A stretch of DNA of 64,000 bases, from the IMG/VR virus record IMGVR_UViG_3300025128_006599, positions 1-64,000 of that record. One strand, given 5' to 3'. This DNA comes from a virus. Position 1 is the stretch's first letter; every line of letters starts with the position of its first letter. Shown here in pieces: positions 33,219 to 42,273 of the stretch. A model generated the notes under the pieces. It was not told where the DNA came from. It searched no databases and saw nothing but the letters and a program-made list of their open reading frames with translations. Both the position numbers and the translations under genes were made by a program.

Positions 33219-33653
33219 ATGATATTAATATCACATAGAGGAAATTTAAATGGCACATCTCCTTTTGAAAATCATCCCGAATACATTCAAAAGGCATTAC
33301 TAAAGGGATTTGATGTAGAGATTGATGTTTGGTGTTTTGGAGATGGTGGTTATTGGTTAGGACATGATAAACCACAATATCATGTTGAGGAAGATTACTT
33401 AGAAAATCCAAAGCTTTGGTGTCATGCAAAAAATATACATGCACTCGATAATATGATTCACAATAAAAACATACATTGTTTTTGGCACCAAGAGGATGAC
33501 GTTACACTAACATCTAAGGGTTATTTATGGACATATCCAGGTAAAGAATTAACTAAGAACTCTATATCTGTTTTACCAGATAAAAAACCTGATGTGGAAG
33601 TTGCGGGGATTTGTACTGATGAGGTTATAAAATATAAAAATATTTATGATTGA
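33219..33653 (+). CDS. GDPD/PI-PLC-like phosphodiesterase
   Basis: A 144-residue protein with the first half of a glycerophosphodiester phosphodiesterase barrel: ILISHRGNLNG (catalytic His), FENHPEYIQKAL (Glu-Asn), GFDVEIDVW (metal Glu/Asp) and YWLGHDKPQY (second His-Asp). It is much shorter than typical GDPD enzymes (about 240-300), but a compact form of this size exists in phages and other genomes. The later motifs may be VAGICTDEVIKY. A phosphodiester in a glycan or lipid is the likely substrate, which fits a surface-modification cluster. It starts 5 bases after the radical SAM stop and overlaps the next gene by 8 bases. Confidence 0.65.
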   Translation: MILISHRGNLNGTSPFENHPEYIQKALLKGFDVEIDVWCFGDGGYWLGHDKPQYHVEEDYLENPKLWCHAKNIHALDNMIHNKNIHCFWHQEDDVTLTSKGYLWTYPGKELTKNSISVLPDKKPDVEVAGICTDEVIKYKNIYD

Positions 33654-34356
33654 TACAGAATTATTTAAAAAAAGTTTACTACAAGGCCCAATACCAAGTC
33701 TTGTAGAAGAAGACAATTATGTTACAAGACGATTTGATAAGTTTTATATTCACGACTATGAAAATATAATACAAAATCCAACTGAAGATTTGGAAAATCT
33801 GTTACATGCATATCCTATTGATTGGAAAGTGTTTGAGTCTGAACAACCAAAAAATATATCTGGTAGGTGTAATTTTATGTGGTTGACAGATGATGGAAGA
33901 GCGGTTGCAACTAATTCTGATAATGTTTCTCACTTTACAATTTTAAATTGGTCTATTTATAATATGATTAATACTTATAATCAGAGGGTAGACTCCATGT
34001 ATTGGAATCCACTTGAACTAAAAAAAAGTAATATACATTTACCAGTTATATTAAATAAATCTACTCAAACTCAAAAAAAGACTTTAGATGGTTATATGAA
34101 AAAACTAATGATTAATACCTCAACAGTTAGATTATCAGGCCCGTATCGTGGAAAGGCATTTGGTGGTTCACAATATGGACATGCAAATAAATTATTAGAG
34201 ACACCTGATTTTACCATAGAATCATTTACTAATTTAACAAAACAACAAATTGAATTTATAAAAATTGTTATCAAGAAATATAATTTAACTCGTAGTGAAA
34301 TTTTTATTAATGATTTTTCAAAAGGTCAAAACATAAAAGAGGATATATTTAAATGA
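33646..34356 (+). CDS. hypothetical 236-residue protein
   Basis: I do not recognise this protein. It has a mixed alpha/beta make-up with Asn, Tyr and Asp in abundance and an STVRLSGPYRGKAFGGSQYGH segment in the middle that looks ligand-binding or loop-forming. The C-terminal part is helical (LTKQQIEFIKIVIKKYNLTRSEIF). There is no membrane segment or signal peptide. It overlaps the phosphodiesterase by 8 bases and the next SGNH gene by 4, so it is almost surely translated in the same run. Confidence 0.5.
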   Translation: MIDTELFKKSLLQGPIPSLVEEDNYVTRRFDKFYIHDYENIIQNPTEDLENLLHAYPIDWKVFESEQPKNISGRCNFMWLTDDGRAVATNSDNVSHFTILNWSIYNMINTYNQRVDSMYWNPLELKKSNIHLPVILNKSTQTQKKTLDGYMKKLMINTSTVRLSGPYRGKAFGGSQYGHANKLLETPDFTIESFTNLTKQQIEFIKIVIKKYNLTRSEIFINDFSKGQNIKEDIFK

Positions 34357-35294
34357 CAAAATTAATTTTATGTGATGGGGATAGTTGGACTGCTGGTGAT
34401 TTGATGGATCCTAAACTTGAAAGGCTTGGTATTACTAATATTCAAGAAAAAGATAATGATTCATATAGGTTACCAAAAGTTTGGCCATATAAACTTGGTA
34501 AAGAGTTAGGTGTAGACGTAATTAATTCAGCACACGCTGGTAGTTCTAATGATTCAATTGTGAAACGTGTTTGTGAAAATGTCTTAAAATTACTAAAAAC
34601 CCACAAACCAAGTGAAGTTTTTGTAATTGTAGGATGGTCTTCACCAGAGAGAAAAGACTTTTATGTAGGAGATGGTGATCCTGAAAAACTACGTGGGGGT
34701 TTTGGTACATGGGAAACATTCGCTCCAGCTCAAGGAGAACAGTATTTTGATGACATTGCTCCAAAACACGCTGCAAAATTACTTGAACAGTTTTATAAAA
34801 CTTATGTATTATATTTTTGGAATGATATTGAATATATTACGAGATATATACACCATAATTTATACTTACATAGCTTTCTAAAGAATTTAAAAGTCAATCA
34901 TTTATTTTTTGATGCATTTTATCATCAAACACCAAAAGAACATCAACTAAAACAAAACACCTTTGGAGATTATTTTAGTAAGGACTTATACAAAAAATTA
35001 GAAAAACAAAATAAATATTTACATTACGATTTAGATACAAATATGAAAGAAACAACTAAAAAATATTTTGAGATAAGAGATACAAATTTTTACAATATTT
35101 CTTTTAAAAACTTTTTATTTGGTAGAATCTCTCCTGTTGAAAATATTGGAACAAATATATCTTCTGATTACGATGAACTATCAGGAACTAAAAAAAATTT
35201 ATTTCAAGATAGAGGTGGACATCCAAGTGAATTAGGACACGAACTTTGGGCCAAAGAAATGAGTAAGGTGTTGGAGAATAGATTAAATGGCTAG
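34353..35294 (+). CDS. SGNH hydrolase
   Basis: A 313-residue SGNH-family protein. Block I is LILCDGDSWTAGDL (Ser11 in GDSW), the Gly block is NSAHAGSSNDS (Gly, Asn), then VFVIVGWSSPERKDF, and the C-terminal catalytic pair is in RGGHPSELGHELWA (Asp just before, His). All four blocks are visible, unlike in the protein at 340. SGNH enzymes in sugar clusters remove or transfer O-acetyl groups. It could edit acetylation of host surface polysaccharide or of a phage glycan. The long insert (residues 95-240) is unassigned. It overlaps both neighbours by 4-8 bases. Confidence 0.75.
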   Translation: MTKLILCDGDSWTAGDLMDPKLERLGITNIQEKDNDSYRLPKVWPYKLGKELGVDVINSAHAGSSNDSIVKRVCENVLKLLKTHKPSEVFVIVGWSSPERKDFYVGDGDPEKLRGGFGTWETFAPAQGEQYFDDIAPKHAAKLLEQFYKTYVLYFWNDIEYITRYIHHNLYLHSFLKNLKVNHLFFDAFYHQTPKEHQLKQNTFGDYFSKDLYKKLEKQNKYLHYDLDTNMKETTKKYFEIRDTNFYNISFKNFLFGRISPVENIGTNISSDYDELSGTKKNLFQDRGGHPSELGHELWAKEMSKVLENRLNG

Positions 35295-36717
35295 AATTTT
35301 TTACGATAGGATGATAGACAATAACTTTGTTTGTAATGGAATATCTGAAGATTGGATAGAATATTTTTATCCAGAATTTAATCCAACTGGATTTAGAAGT
35401 CGGTTTGGGTTTGAACCTCCAGTTTATCCAAGTGATATTAATACACCTGTTGATAATGTTGAACGATATAGTATTGATGAAATACCAATCAAGTTTAAAG
35501 ATACTAAAGGTTGTTTGGGAATATTTCCAATAGAAGGATTTGGTAATCCAGATAGGTCACTCGGTACAGATGTAGTGTGGAATAAATCTTATGGTAGTTC
35601 AATGTCTTATTTTAGTGATACTGCAGTCAAGTACATACGTGAGGGAAGATTAAAACTTTTTTATGGTTTAATACAAGAGGCATTTTTAACTGATGACGAA
35701 ATGATTGGACTACATAAAGAGATGGTTCGTTTTGATTTTTATAACGGACTTGTTGCTGTTAATGATTTTTTACTGAAACAACGATATGAACAATGGTGTA
35801 TAGATAATGACGAAGTTTCTCGTTATGATGTCATAGTGTATAATCATTCTTTATTTGAAAAGGCACATGAAGTTTTTTGTATATTAAATGGAATGGATAG
35901 TGGTGTGTTTGGTATTGGTGCACAATATAGTGAACATAAAAATTCTGCTATGACACTATCAGATTTTAAAGATTCAAAACGTAAAGAAAGAAAAAGTAAT
36001 TTTTTGAGTTTGAATAGAAGAATGAGGTCTTATCGACAGGCTGTATTATGTGTATTACAATATAATAATTTAATAGAAAATAATTTAGTCAGTTTCACTT
36101 TTAAGTTAGATCCATCATTTTATGAGTTAAATAAATTGGTTTCTAAAGAAAAATACAAAATGTATAGGCCTTCATTTCAAGAATTAAAAGATATGAAAAC
36201 TAAAATTGTAGATTATCCACTTGCAATGGATAGTAGAGACGGGTTAAATCATGGATATGGTTTTGAAAATTGTAAACCTTATATGGATAGTTATTGTAGT
36301 ATTGTTACGGAAACAAGGTTTGAGGCACCTACTGGTTATGTTTCAGAAAAATCTTGGAAACCAATTGCATATTTTCAACCATTTATTTTAGTTGGGAGTG
36401 CAAATTCTTTACAATATATGAGAGAATTTGGATTTAAAACATTTCATCCCTTTATAGATGAAAGTTATGATAATCACAAAAATCCAAAAAAACGATTTAG
36501 TTTAATTGAAAATGAAATTATTAGAATTGGTAAAATGACGAAGAAAGAAATACATGAGTGGTATTGGTCTATGGAGGACATATTAGTTCACAATCATAAA
36601 TTATTTTTAGAATATGCAAAGGAACATAATAATAGAAGTTTTATTACTGAATTATTTGATTCAGTTGATTCAAATGAATTAGGAACATTAATTCCAAATT
36701 TTAGGAAAGAAAAATGA
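35287..36717 (+). CDS. putative glycosyltransferase (exostosin/fucosyl-like)
   Basis: A 476-residue protein of a family that appears twice in the window (see 39250). The C-terminal third reads VTETRFEAPTGYVSEKSWKP, then IAYFQPFILVGS and FGFKTFHPFIDESYD. This is reminiscent of the donor-binding half of fucosyltransferase or exostosin GT-B enzymes, where a SEKxxxP motif binds the nucleotide. The N-terminal half is unassigned, with LSLNRRMRSYRQAVL near 240. It is probably a transferase of unknown sugar specificity. It overlaps the SGNH gene by 8 bases and the SDR gene by 4. Confidence 0.5.
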   Translation: MARIFYDRMIDNNFVCNGISEDWIEYFYPEFNPTGFRSRFGFEPPVYPSDINTPVDNVERYSIDEIPIKFKDTKGCLGIFPIEGFGNPDRSLGTDVVWNKSYGSSMSYFSDTAVKYIREGRLKLFYGLIQEAFLTDDEMIGLHKEMVRFDFYNGLVAVNDFLLKQRYEQWCIDNDEVSRYDVIVYNHSLFEKAHEVFCILNGMDSGVFGIGAQYSEHKNSAMTLSDFKDSKRKERKSNFLSLNRRMRSYRQAVLCVLQYNNLIENNLVSFTFKLDPSFYELNKLVSKEKYKMYRPSFQELKDMKTKIVDYPLAMDSRDGLNHGYGFENCKPYMDSYCSIVTETRFEAPTGYVSEKSWKPIAYFQPFILVGSANSLQYMREFGFKTFHPFIDESYDNHKNPKKRFSLIENEIIRIGKMTKKEIHEWYWSMEDILVHNHKLFLEYAKEHNNRSFITELFDSVDSNELGTLIPNFRKEK

Positions 36718-37676
36718 ATATTTTAATTACAGGTGGTGCAGGATATTTGGGTTCTGTCATTGTCAGAAGATTATTAAAAAATCACAATGTAACGGTTGTG
36801 GATAATTTAATGTATAATCAAACCTCGTTACTTGACGTGTGTGGAGATAAAAGATTTAATTTTATATATGGAGATGTACGAGATTACAAACTATTAGTTC
36901 AACAAGTTAGTAGACACGATGTGATTATACCATTGGCCGCATTAGTTGGGTTCCCTAGCTGTGAAAATGATAAAAAGTTGGCAACAGATGTAAATTATCA
37001 TCAAATTAAGGATGTGGTGGATAATATTTCTAATAACCAAATGATACTATTTCCAAATACGAATAGTGGTTATGGAAGTAGAGTAGATGGTATGGTAGAT
37101 GAAACAAATTCATTAACACCAATTACACATTATGGAGTAACTAAATGTGATGCAGAGGATTATATTAAACGTCATACGAATGGAATTATATTTAGACTGG
37201 CTACGGTGTTTGGAGTATCAAGTCGTATGAGATTAGACTTATTGGTAAATGAATTTGTATATAAATTATTAACCGATAGATACATTACATTATTTGAACA
37301 TGAATTTGTTAGAAATTTTATTCACATTCAAGATGTTAGTTCTGTATTTGAATTTATGATTGAAAATTATGATAAACATCAAGGTGAGATATTTAATGTT
37401 GGTTTATCAGATACGAATATAAATAAACAAGAATTAGTTGAAAGAATACAAAAACATATACCAAATATATCTATAACTCATTCAGATTATTTTGTTGATC
37501 CAGATAAAAGAAATTATGTTGTAAGTAATAAAAAAGTAGAGTCAACTGGTTGGAAACCAAATTATAGTTTGGATTATGGTGTAAGAGAATTAATACAGGC
37601 ATATAAAATGATTGTACCACAAGAAAGTTCAAGGTATAGAAATGCATTTCCATTAAGTTACGGAATAGATACATAA
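36714..37676 (+). CDS. NAD-dependent sugar epimerase/dehydratase (extended SDR)
   Basis: A 320-residue SDR. The NAD-binding motif is ILITGGAGYLGS (residues 3-14), with PLAALVG in the middle, active-site THYGVTKCDAED (Tyr140, Lys144), and the FRLATVFG and FIHIQDVSS motifs. The protein acts on a nucleotide-activated sugar (epimerisation at C4, or 4,6-dehydration). Specificity cannot be told. It is first of a run with an RmlC-like epimerase, a FdtA-like cupin and a second SDR (36714-39253), a set that together could make a deoxy-keto-sugar. It overlaps neighbours by 4 and 1 bases. Confidence 0.8.
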   Translation: MNILITGGAGYLGSVIVRRLLKNHNVTVVDNLMYNQTSLLDVCGDKRFNFIYGDVRDYKLLVQQVSRHDVIIPLAALVGFPSCENDKKLATDVNYHQIKDVVDNISNNQMILFPNTNSGYGSRVDGMVDETNSLTPITHYGVTKCDAEDYIKRHTNGIIFRLATVFGVSSRMRLDLLVNEFVYKLLTDRYITLFEHEFVRNFIHIQDVSSVFEFMIENYDKHQGEIFNVGLSDTNINKQELVERIQKHIPNISITHSDYFVDPDKRNYVVSNKKVESTGWKPNYSLDYGVRELIQAYKMIVPQESSRYRNAFPLSYGIDT

Positions 37677-38206
37677 TGAAGTTTGATTTAGATAAAATAC
37701 AATCTGAAAAGTTTAATGAAATAAAAATATTTCAATCAAAACCATTTACTGATTATCGTGGTGATATTTGGACTATTTGGGAAAAGGAAAATGTTTTACC
37801 AAAAGATATGGAGTTTAGATTATCTAAGTTTGCCAAATCAACAAAGAATGTTTTAAGGGGATTACATGGTGATACAAAAACTTGGAAGTATCTTAGTTGT
37901 CCTTATGGTGAAGTTTATTTTGTTATTGCAGATGTAAGAGAAGATTCTAAAACATATTTACAGACTGAAACTTATTTATTAAATGATAAAAATCATTTCG
38001 GTGTTTTAGTACCACCTGGTTTTGTCAATGGTCATTTGTGTTTAACTGATGAATGTTTATTTCATTACATGATGGCCTATGATGGTAAGTATGTAGAACC
38101 ACATGAACAAATTGTTTTACATTGGGATGATGATAGATTAAATATTGATTGGCCAGTAAAAAATCCAATCTTAGCAAAAAGGGATACAAATGAAACACGC
38201 AGTTGA
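37676..38206 (+). CDS. RmlC-like sugar 3,5-epimerase
   Basis: A 176-residue cupin of the dTDP-4-dehydrorhamnose 3,5-epimerase family. KNVLRGLHGDTKTWK (with the active-site His), CPYGEVYFVIADVRE, VLVPPGFVNGHLCL and WDDDRLNIDWPVKNPIL match family blocks in order, and the length is close to the usual 180. It would epimerise a 4-keto-6-deoxy nucleotide sugar. The usual Tyr/His pair is only partly recognisable. It sits between an SDR and a second cupin, so the three probably form one pathway. Confidence 0.75.
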   Translation: MKFDLDKIQSEKFNEIKIFQSKPFTDYRGDIWTIWEKENVLPKDMEFRLSKFAKSTKNVLRGLHGDTKTWKYLSCPYGEVYFVIADVREDSKTYLQTETYLLNDKNHFGVLVPPGFVNGHLCLTDECLFHYMMAYDGKYVEPHEQIVLHWDDDRLNIDWPVKNPILAKRDTNETRS

Positions 38207-38570
38207 ATTAGAACCAAGAATTTATGAAGATACTTTAAAAGATGGGCGTGGTGGTATTTTTAATTGGGTGCCTGAACATACATTAAAGGAATTTAATTTT
38301 ATGTTTTATAATAAAGGTATTAAAAGAGGAAATCACTATCATCCTCATTTTCATGAGTATATGTTATTGACATCTGGAGAGGGAGTATCAGTATCAGGTA
38401 CTCAAGATGATAAAAAGAGTATTTATATGGCCAAAGGAACGTGTATTTATGTACCACAAGGAGTTTCGCATGTATTTCATGCAATAACAGATTGTACAGG
38501 AGTAAGTTTTTTAAGTGAATTGTGGGATGAAAGTGTTCCACCAATTATACATGAGGAATTATTAAAGTGA
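38190..38570 (+). CDS. cupin, FdtA/WxcM-like sugar isomerase
   Basis: A 126-residue single-domain cupin. GNHYHPHFHEYMLLTSGEG (metal or substrate His cluster) and YVPQGVSHVFHAI are the two cupin blocks, as in the dTDP-sugar 3,4-ketoisomerases FdtA/WxcM. The length is near the typical 130-140. It overlaps the RmlC-like gene by 17 bases, and the SDR that follows by 4. Isomerisation of a 4-keto sugar to a 3-keto sugar, ready for amination, would fit the aminotransferase found at 43839. A simple sugar-binding cupin is the alternative. Confidence 0.6.
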   Translation: MKHAVELEPRIYEDTLKDGRGGIFNWVPEHTLKEFNFMFYNKGIKRGNHYHPHFHEYMLLTSGEGVSVSGTQDDKKSIYMAKGTCIYVPQGVSHVFHAITDCTGVSFLSELWDESVPPIIHEELLK

Positions 38571-39253
38571 AAATTGCTATAATTGGTTCAAACGGTTTTG
38601 TTGGAAAGGCACTTTGTAGAAATTTTAAAAATTATGACTATGAAGTGTTTGAGGTTACAAGAGAAAATTATGATAAATACAAATCATTAGAATATGATGT
38701 TTTGATAAATACTGCAATGCCATCTAAAAGGTTTTGGGCTTTTAATAATCCTGTCGATGATGTAAAAGAAACAATTACCAAAACTGCGAAATTATTATAT
38801 GAATGGAATTATAAAAAATTTATTCATATTAGTTCTTTGTCTGCAAAAATTCAATTGGATATTCCATATGGTGTACATAAAAGAGCTTCTGAAGTTTTAG
38901 TTGAAAATAAAGATAATACTTTGATAGTGAGGTTGGGTGCTTTATATGGTGATGGATTAGATAAAAGTGCTTTATTTGATTTAATTAATCATAATAAAAT
39001 ATATGTAGATATTAATAGTGAATATAATTATATAGATATTGATGTGGCTACAGAATGGATTGTAAATAATATGAATGAAGTAGGTACAAAAGAAATAGGG
39101 GCATGTGATACTATTTCACTTTTAGATATTTCAAAAAATACTTGGGATAACCCTATTTATACGGGAAAAAAAGAAATTGTATATTCTGAAGATATTGAAA
39201 AGGGAATGCCGAGTTCACGTGAAGTTTTAAAATACGTAAGGAGATTTTTATGA
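38567..39253 (+). CDS. short NAD-dependent epimerase/reductase (SDR)
   Basis: A 228-residue SDR starting with GTG at 38567. IAIIGSNGFVGKAL (residues 3-16) binds NAD(P), and YGVHKRASE (Tyr101, Lys105) is the catalytic pair. It is shorter than the usual 300 residues, lacking most of the C-terminal substrate domain. It resembles RmlD-like or 4-reductase members that act late in deoxy-sugar synthesis. As fourth member of the SDR-RmlC-cupin-SDR run it could finish the nucleotide sugar. It overlaps the next gene by 4 bases. Confidence 0.7.
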   Translation: MKIAIIGSNGFVGKALCRNFKNYDYEVFEVTRENYDKYKSLEYDVLINTAMPSKRFWAFNNPVDDVKETITKTAKLLYEWNYKKFIHISSLSAKIQLDIPYGVHKRASEVLVENKDNTLIVRLGALYGDGLDKSALFDLINHNKIYVDINSEYNYIDIDVATEWIVNNMNEVGTKEIGACDTISLLDISKNTWDNPIYTGKKEIVYSEDIEKGMPSSREVLKYVRRFL

Positions 39254-40734
39254 ATTATATTGATATGACAAAAAAAATAATTGATGAGTGTTGTTTTACA
39301 ACCTACACAAGAGATTTTTCTAACGAGGGTGGAGAACGACATGATGGTGGTAAATTATCAGGTGATCCTGCACACGTTTGTCATAGAGGTAATTTCTTTT
39401 CTTCACAATTGTTAAATTCTCAATTTTATAAAATACAAGGTGTACGGAGTAGGAGAAATTATTTTCATGATTTAGAGTTTATTAAATTTTTGAGGAATTA
39501 TAAAGAAGTCATACAAGTTCCATTTGAAGATGCAATGAAGAGTGATAAAAAGGTCATCCTTGAAATGGAGATGCATGCATGTACAGAGAGTCCTCGTCCA
39601 TTAGAGAGTATAAAAGAAAAGTTTTTTGATGATTTATTTCAAGATAAAAACATTTTAGAAAAAATGAGAAATGGTACTTTTTTTATATTTTTGTACTATG
39701 GATATGAAGCTGATGATTTTTCAAAAAGACTTTTCGAACACGATAAATTTAATTCTCATTATGAGATGTTTGAAACGGTTTTAACAGAATATGACTTACC
39801 AAGTAATTCTTTAATAATTTTAAGTAGTAATTTAAATGGATATTCATATTTAGAAAATTATTCTTTTAAAAATAAATTTGTAAATGTAATTTATGATAAT
39901 GCTACAGAATTTCAGGCATTTAAACACATACCTCGTGGTGGATTTCAAGATTATACTTTTGATGAATATATTGAAAATATAAAAAAGGCTGACAAAAAAT
40001 TATTACGTATAAGTAGAACAACACATCCATACAGAGATTGTATGTTGTATTTTTTGGCACAAAATAATTATATTGATGATTCGTTAATAGACCATACTTT
40101 TTTTCAAAGTGATTATATAAATGAATTTTATAGAGGTAAAACTGAATGGATTAAAAGTCAGGCCAGAATTAATAATAATGAGATTACAAATGGTTCTGAT
40201 ATATTGGAAATTGAAGGACTTAAAGATGATGAAATTATAGAAAATATTCAGAAACAAGTACCTTTTATTGCAAGTGAGTATGAAAGAAAGTATGGTGTAA
40301 GAGAGGGAGCACATCCACCAAATGAGGCTATTCCATTTGATGTATATAAGAAAACATTTTTCTCTTGGGTTTCTACATCAGCATCAGATCAAATAACCAA
40401 AACTTTTATAAATATGTCTACATTTAATCCTGTTTTACATTTTCATCCTCTTGTATGGTTTGGTGAACCAAAAACTATTCAGAGATTTAAAGAATATGGT
40501 TATAAATCGTATGATTGGTTAGTTGATGAGAGTTATGATGCAGAAACTCATATGCTAAAAAAATGGAATATGAATATTCAGCAAATTCATAAGATAATGA
40601 AAACACCAACGGAAACTTTAATAAATTTAATAATTGAAAATAGAGATGTATTAGAACATAATCAAAATCTTTTATACAAATGTGAGAGTATTAACAGGAT
40701 GTTAACTAAATTTTATGGAATTATCAATGAGTAA
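39250..40734 (+). CDS. putative glycosyltransferase, paralogue of 35287
   Basis: A 494-residue protein related to the product at 35287. NPVLHFHPLVWFGEPKTIQR and YGYKSYDWLVDESYD correspond to the FQPFILVGS and FIDESYD blocks there, near the C-terminus. The N-terminal half has LRISRTTHPYRDCMLYF, matching the SLNRRMRSYRQAV block in the other protein. The SEK nucleotide-binding motif is not obvious here (it reads WVSTSASDQITKTF), so one of the pair may be divergent or inactive. Family and role are inferred from this pairing and from context. Confidence 0.45.
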   Translation: MNYIDMTKKIIDECCFTTYTRDFSNEGGERHDGGKLSGDPAHVCHRGNFFSSQLLNSQFYKIQGVRSRRNYFHDLEFIKFLRNYKEVIQVPFEDAMKSDKKVILEMEMHACTESPRPLESIKEKFFDDLFQDKNILEKMRNGTFFIFLYYGYEADDFSKRLFEHDKFNSHYEMFETVLTEYDLPSNSLIILSSNLNGYSYLENYSFKNKFVNVIYDNATEFQAFKHIPRGGFQDYTFDEYIENIKKADKKLLRISRTTHPYRDCMLYFLAQNNYIDDSLIDHTFFQSDYINEFYRGKTEWIKSQARINNNEITNGSDILEIEGLKDDEIIENIQKQVPFIASEYERKYGVREGAHPPNEAIPFDVYKKTFFSWVSTSASDQITKTFINMSTFNPVLHFHPLVWFGEPKTIQRFKEYGYKSYDWLVDESYDAETHMLKKWNMNIQQIHKIMKTPTETLINLIIENRDVLEHNQNLLYKCESINRMLTKFYGIINE

Positions 40735-41539
40735 GAATAATAAATACGAAAAGTTAGATTTTAATATATCTACAAAAGTTCTTAGAAGTAAGGATTCTAA
40801 TATAGGAATAGTCTATGCAATGAAACAAGGAAGTTGTTCATTAAATACTATTATAGACAACCATCCTGAAACATTTGAAGTGGTTACACAAAATATTCTA
40901 AATACTGATTTTACATTTATCATCCCACTTAGGTCTCCTTATGAAAAGTGGGTGTCTGGAAATTTACAAGATTTAGAATCTTTGAAGTTAGATTCTAATA
41001 TATATGAACAAATGCACTATGAATCACCAGATAAGGTGATACATAAATATTTTGAAAGCTTTGATTTAAAACACATCAGCCGGCATGCACGTTTAAGTAG
41101 GTGGACATCTAATTTTACTTTTAATTTAGTTAAATTATATGAATTGGAAAATGTTTATTTTATAAATGTAAAAGATTTATCTAAACCTTCTCTCATTGAG
41201 TGGATGAGTAAAAGGGATAAAAATTGGTCTGTAGTGAAAGAGATTTATAAAACTAATGTTTCAAGTGAAAGTAATGAAAAGATAATGTATTCGGATTATA
41301 TCAAACAAATAAGTAGCAGAAGATTTGATGAAGTTGAAGGGGATGTTCGTTTGAATGCAAATGACGATGAAATCTTTAATATATTTTATGGAAAGTTCCA
41401 AAAATATCCTAATAATCCAAAACAATTTCATAGCAAAAAAGACTTTCAAGCAATTGAAAGTTTATTAGAATCATTTTTTGATTTAGAAACATCCGTAATA
41501 GAGATGATTAGAAAAAGTGATAAGTTTATAAAGTTATAA
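40727..41539 (+). CDS. divergent sulfotransferase-like protein, paralogue of 18962
   Basis: A 270-residue protein. The loop MKQGSCSLNTI (32-42) stands where the PAPS 5'-loop should be, and FIIPLRSPYEKWVSGNLQDL (64-83) matches the 3'-phosphate motif (Arg69, Ser77). VYFINVKDLSKPSLIEWM and NWSVVKEIYKTNV are shared with the 18962 protein in the same order, so the two are homologous. The first loop has Ser-Cys in place of the usual Thr. An ATG at 40727 gives 8 bases of overlap with the previous gene; an earlier ATG at 40715 is possible. Sulfation of a cluster product is the best guess. Confidence 0.5.
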   Translation: MSKNNKYEKLDFNISTKVLRSKDSNIGIVYAMKQGSCSLNTIIDNHPETFEVVTQNILNTDFTFIIPLRSPYEKWVSGNLQDLESLKLDSNIYEQMHYESPDKVIHKYFESFDLKHISRHARLSRWTSNFTFNLVKLYELENVYFINVKDLSKPSLIEWMSKRDKNWSVVKEIYKTNVSSESNEKIMYSDYIKQISSRRFDEVEGDVRLNANDDEIFNIFYGKFQKYPNNPKQFHSKKDFQAIESLLESFFDLETSVIEMIRKSDKFIKL

Positions 41540-42273
41540 TGAAAAAGACAAGACAACAATTTAATATAGTGATTCCAATGGCAGGTCGTGGTTCACGATT
41601 TGAAGAACAAGGATATATAGACAAAAAACCATTTATTGATGTGAATGGAAAACCAATGGTACATAGAGTGATTGAGAACTTAGGTATAGAGTTTAATACA
41701 GATTATTTGTTTGTTTTGATTTGTTTACAAGAAGATTTTGATAAGTATGATTTTACAGAATTTGAAAACGTCATTGGTCATAGTGCATATGATGTTGTGA
41801 TATTAGATGATGTTACTGAGGGAGCAGCACAAACAATACTGACAGCAAAAGACTTAATCAATAACGATACACCAATGTTAAGTTTAAACACCGACCAAAT
41901 GATAGACTATAATTCAGAAAAAATGTGGGGATTGGCAAAACATTGTGATGGATTTATTCCTTGTTTTTATGGGGATAGTACAGATTGGAGTTACGCTAGA
42001 TGTGGTCAAGATGGCTATGTAGAAGAAGTTGCAGAAAAGAAAGTCATTTCAAACAACGCAACAGCAGGATATTACTATTGGAGTAAAGGTAGTGATTTCG
42101 TAAAATATGCAGAACAAATGATTGAACAGAATAGTAGAACTAACGGAGAGTTTTATGTGGCACCAGTTTACAATTGGGCAATCAAAGATGGAAAGAAAAT
42201 AGGTATCGGTATGGTTGATGAAATATATGAATTAGGAACACCAGAATATTTAGAGGAATATCTTAATGTATAG
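41539..42273 (+). CDS. sugar-phosphate nucleotidyltransferase
   Basis: A 244-residue GT-A-type nucleotidyltransferase. IVIPMAGRGSRFEEQG (11-24) is the G-x-G-x-R nucleotide loop with a Lys at KKPFIDV (29-35), and LSLNTDQMID carries the metal-binding Asp. YELGTPEYLEEYL at the end is typical of capsule/LPS pyrophosphorylase-like proteins that activate a sugar phosphate, or a similar phosphorylated small molecule, with CTP, UTP or dTTP. It starts one base before the preceding stop ends (TAATG) and overlaps the next SGNH gene by 8. It likely provides the donor for the transferases in the cluster. Confidence 0.78.
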   Translation: MKKTRQQFNIVIPMAGRGSRFEEQGYIDKKPFIDVNGKPMVHRVIENLGIEFNTDYLFVLICLQEDFDKYDFTEFENVIGHSAYDVVILDDVTEGAAQTILTAKDLINNDTPMLSLNTDQMIDYNSEKMWGLAKHCDGFIPCFYGDSTDWSYARCGQDGYVEEVAEKKVISNNATAGYYYWSKGSDFVKYAEQMIEQNSRTNGEFYVAPVYNWAIKDGKKIGIGMVDEIYELGTPEYLEEYLNV

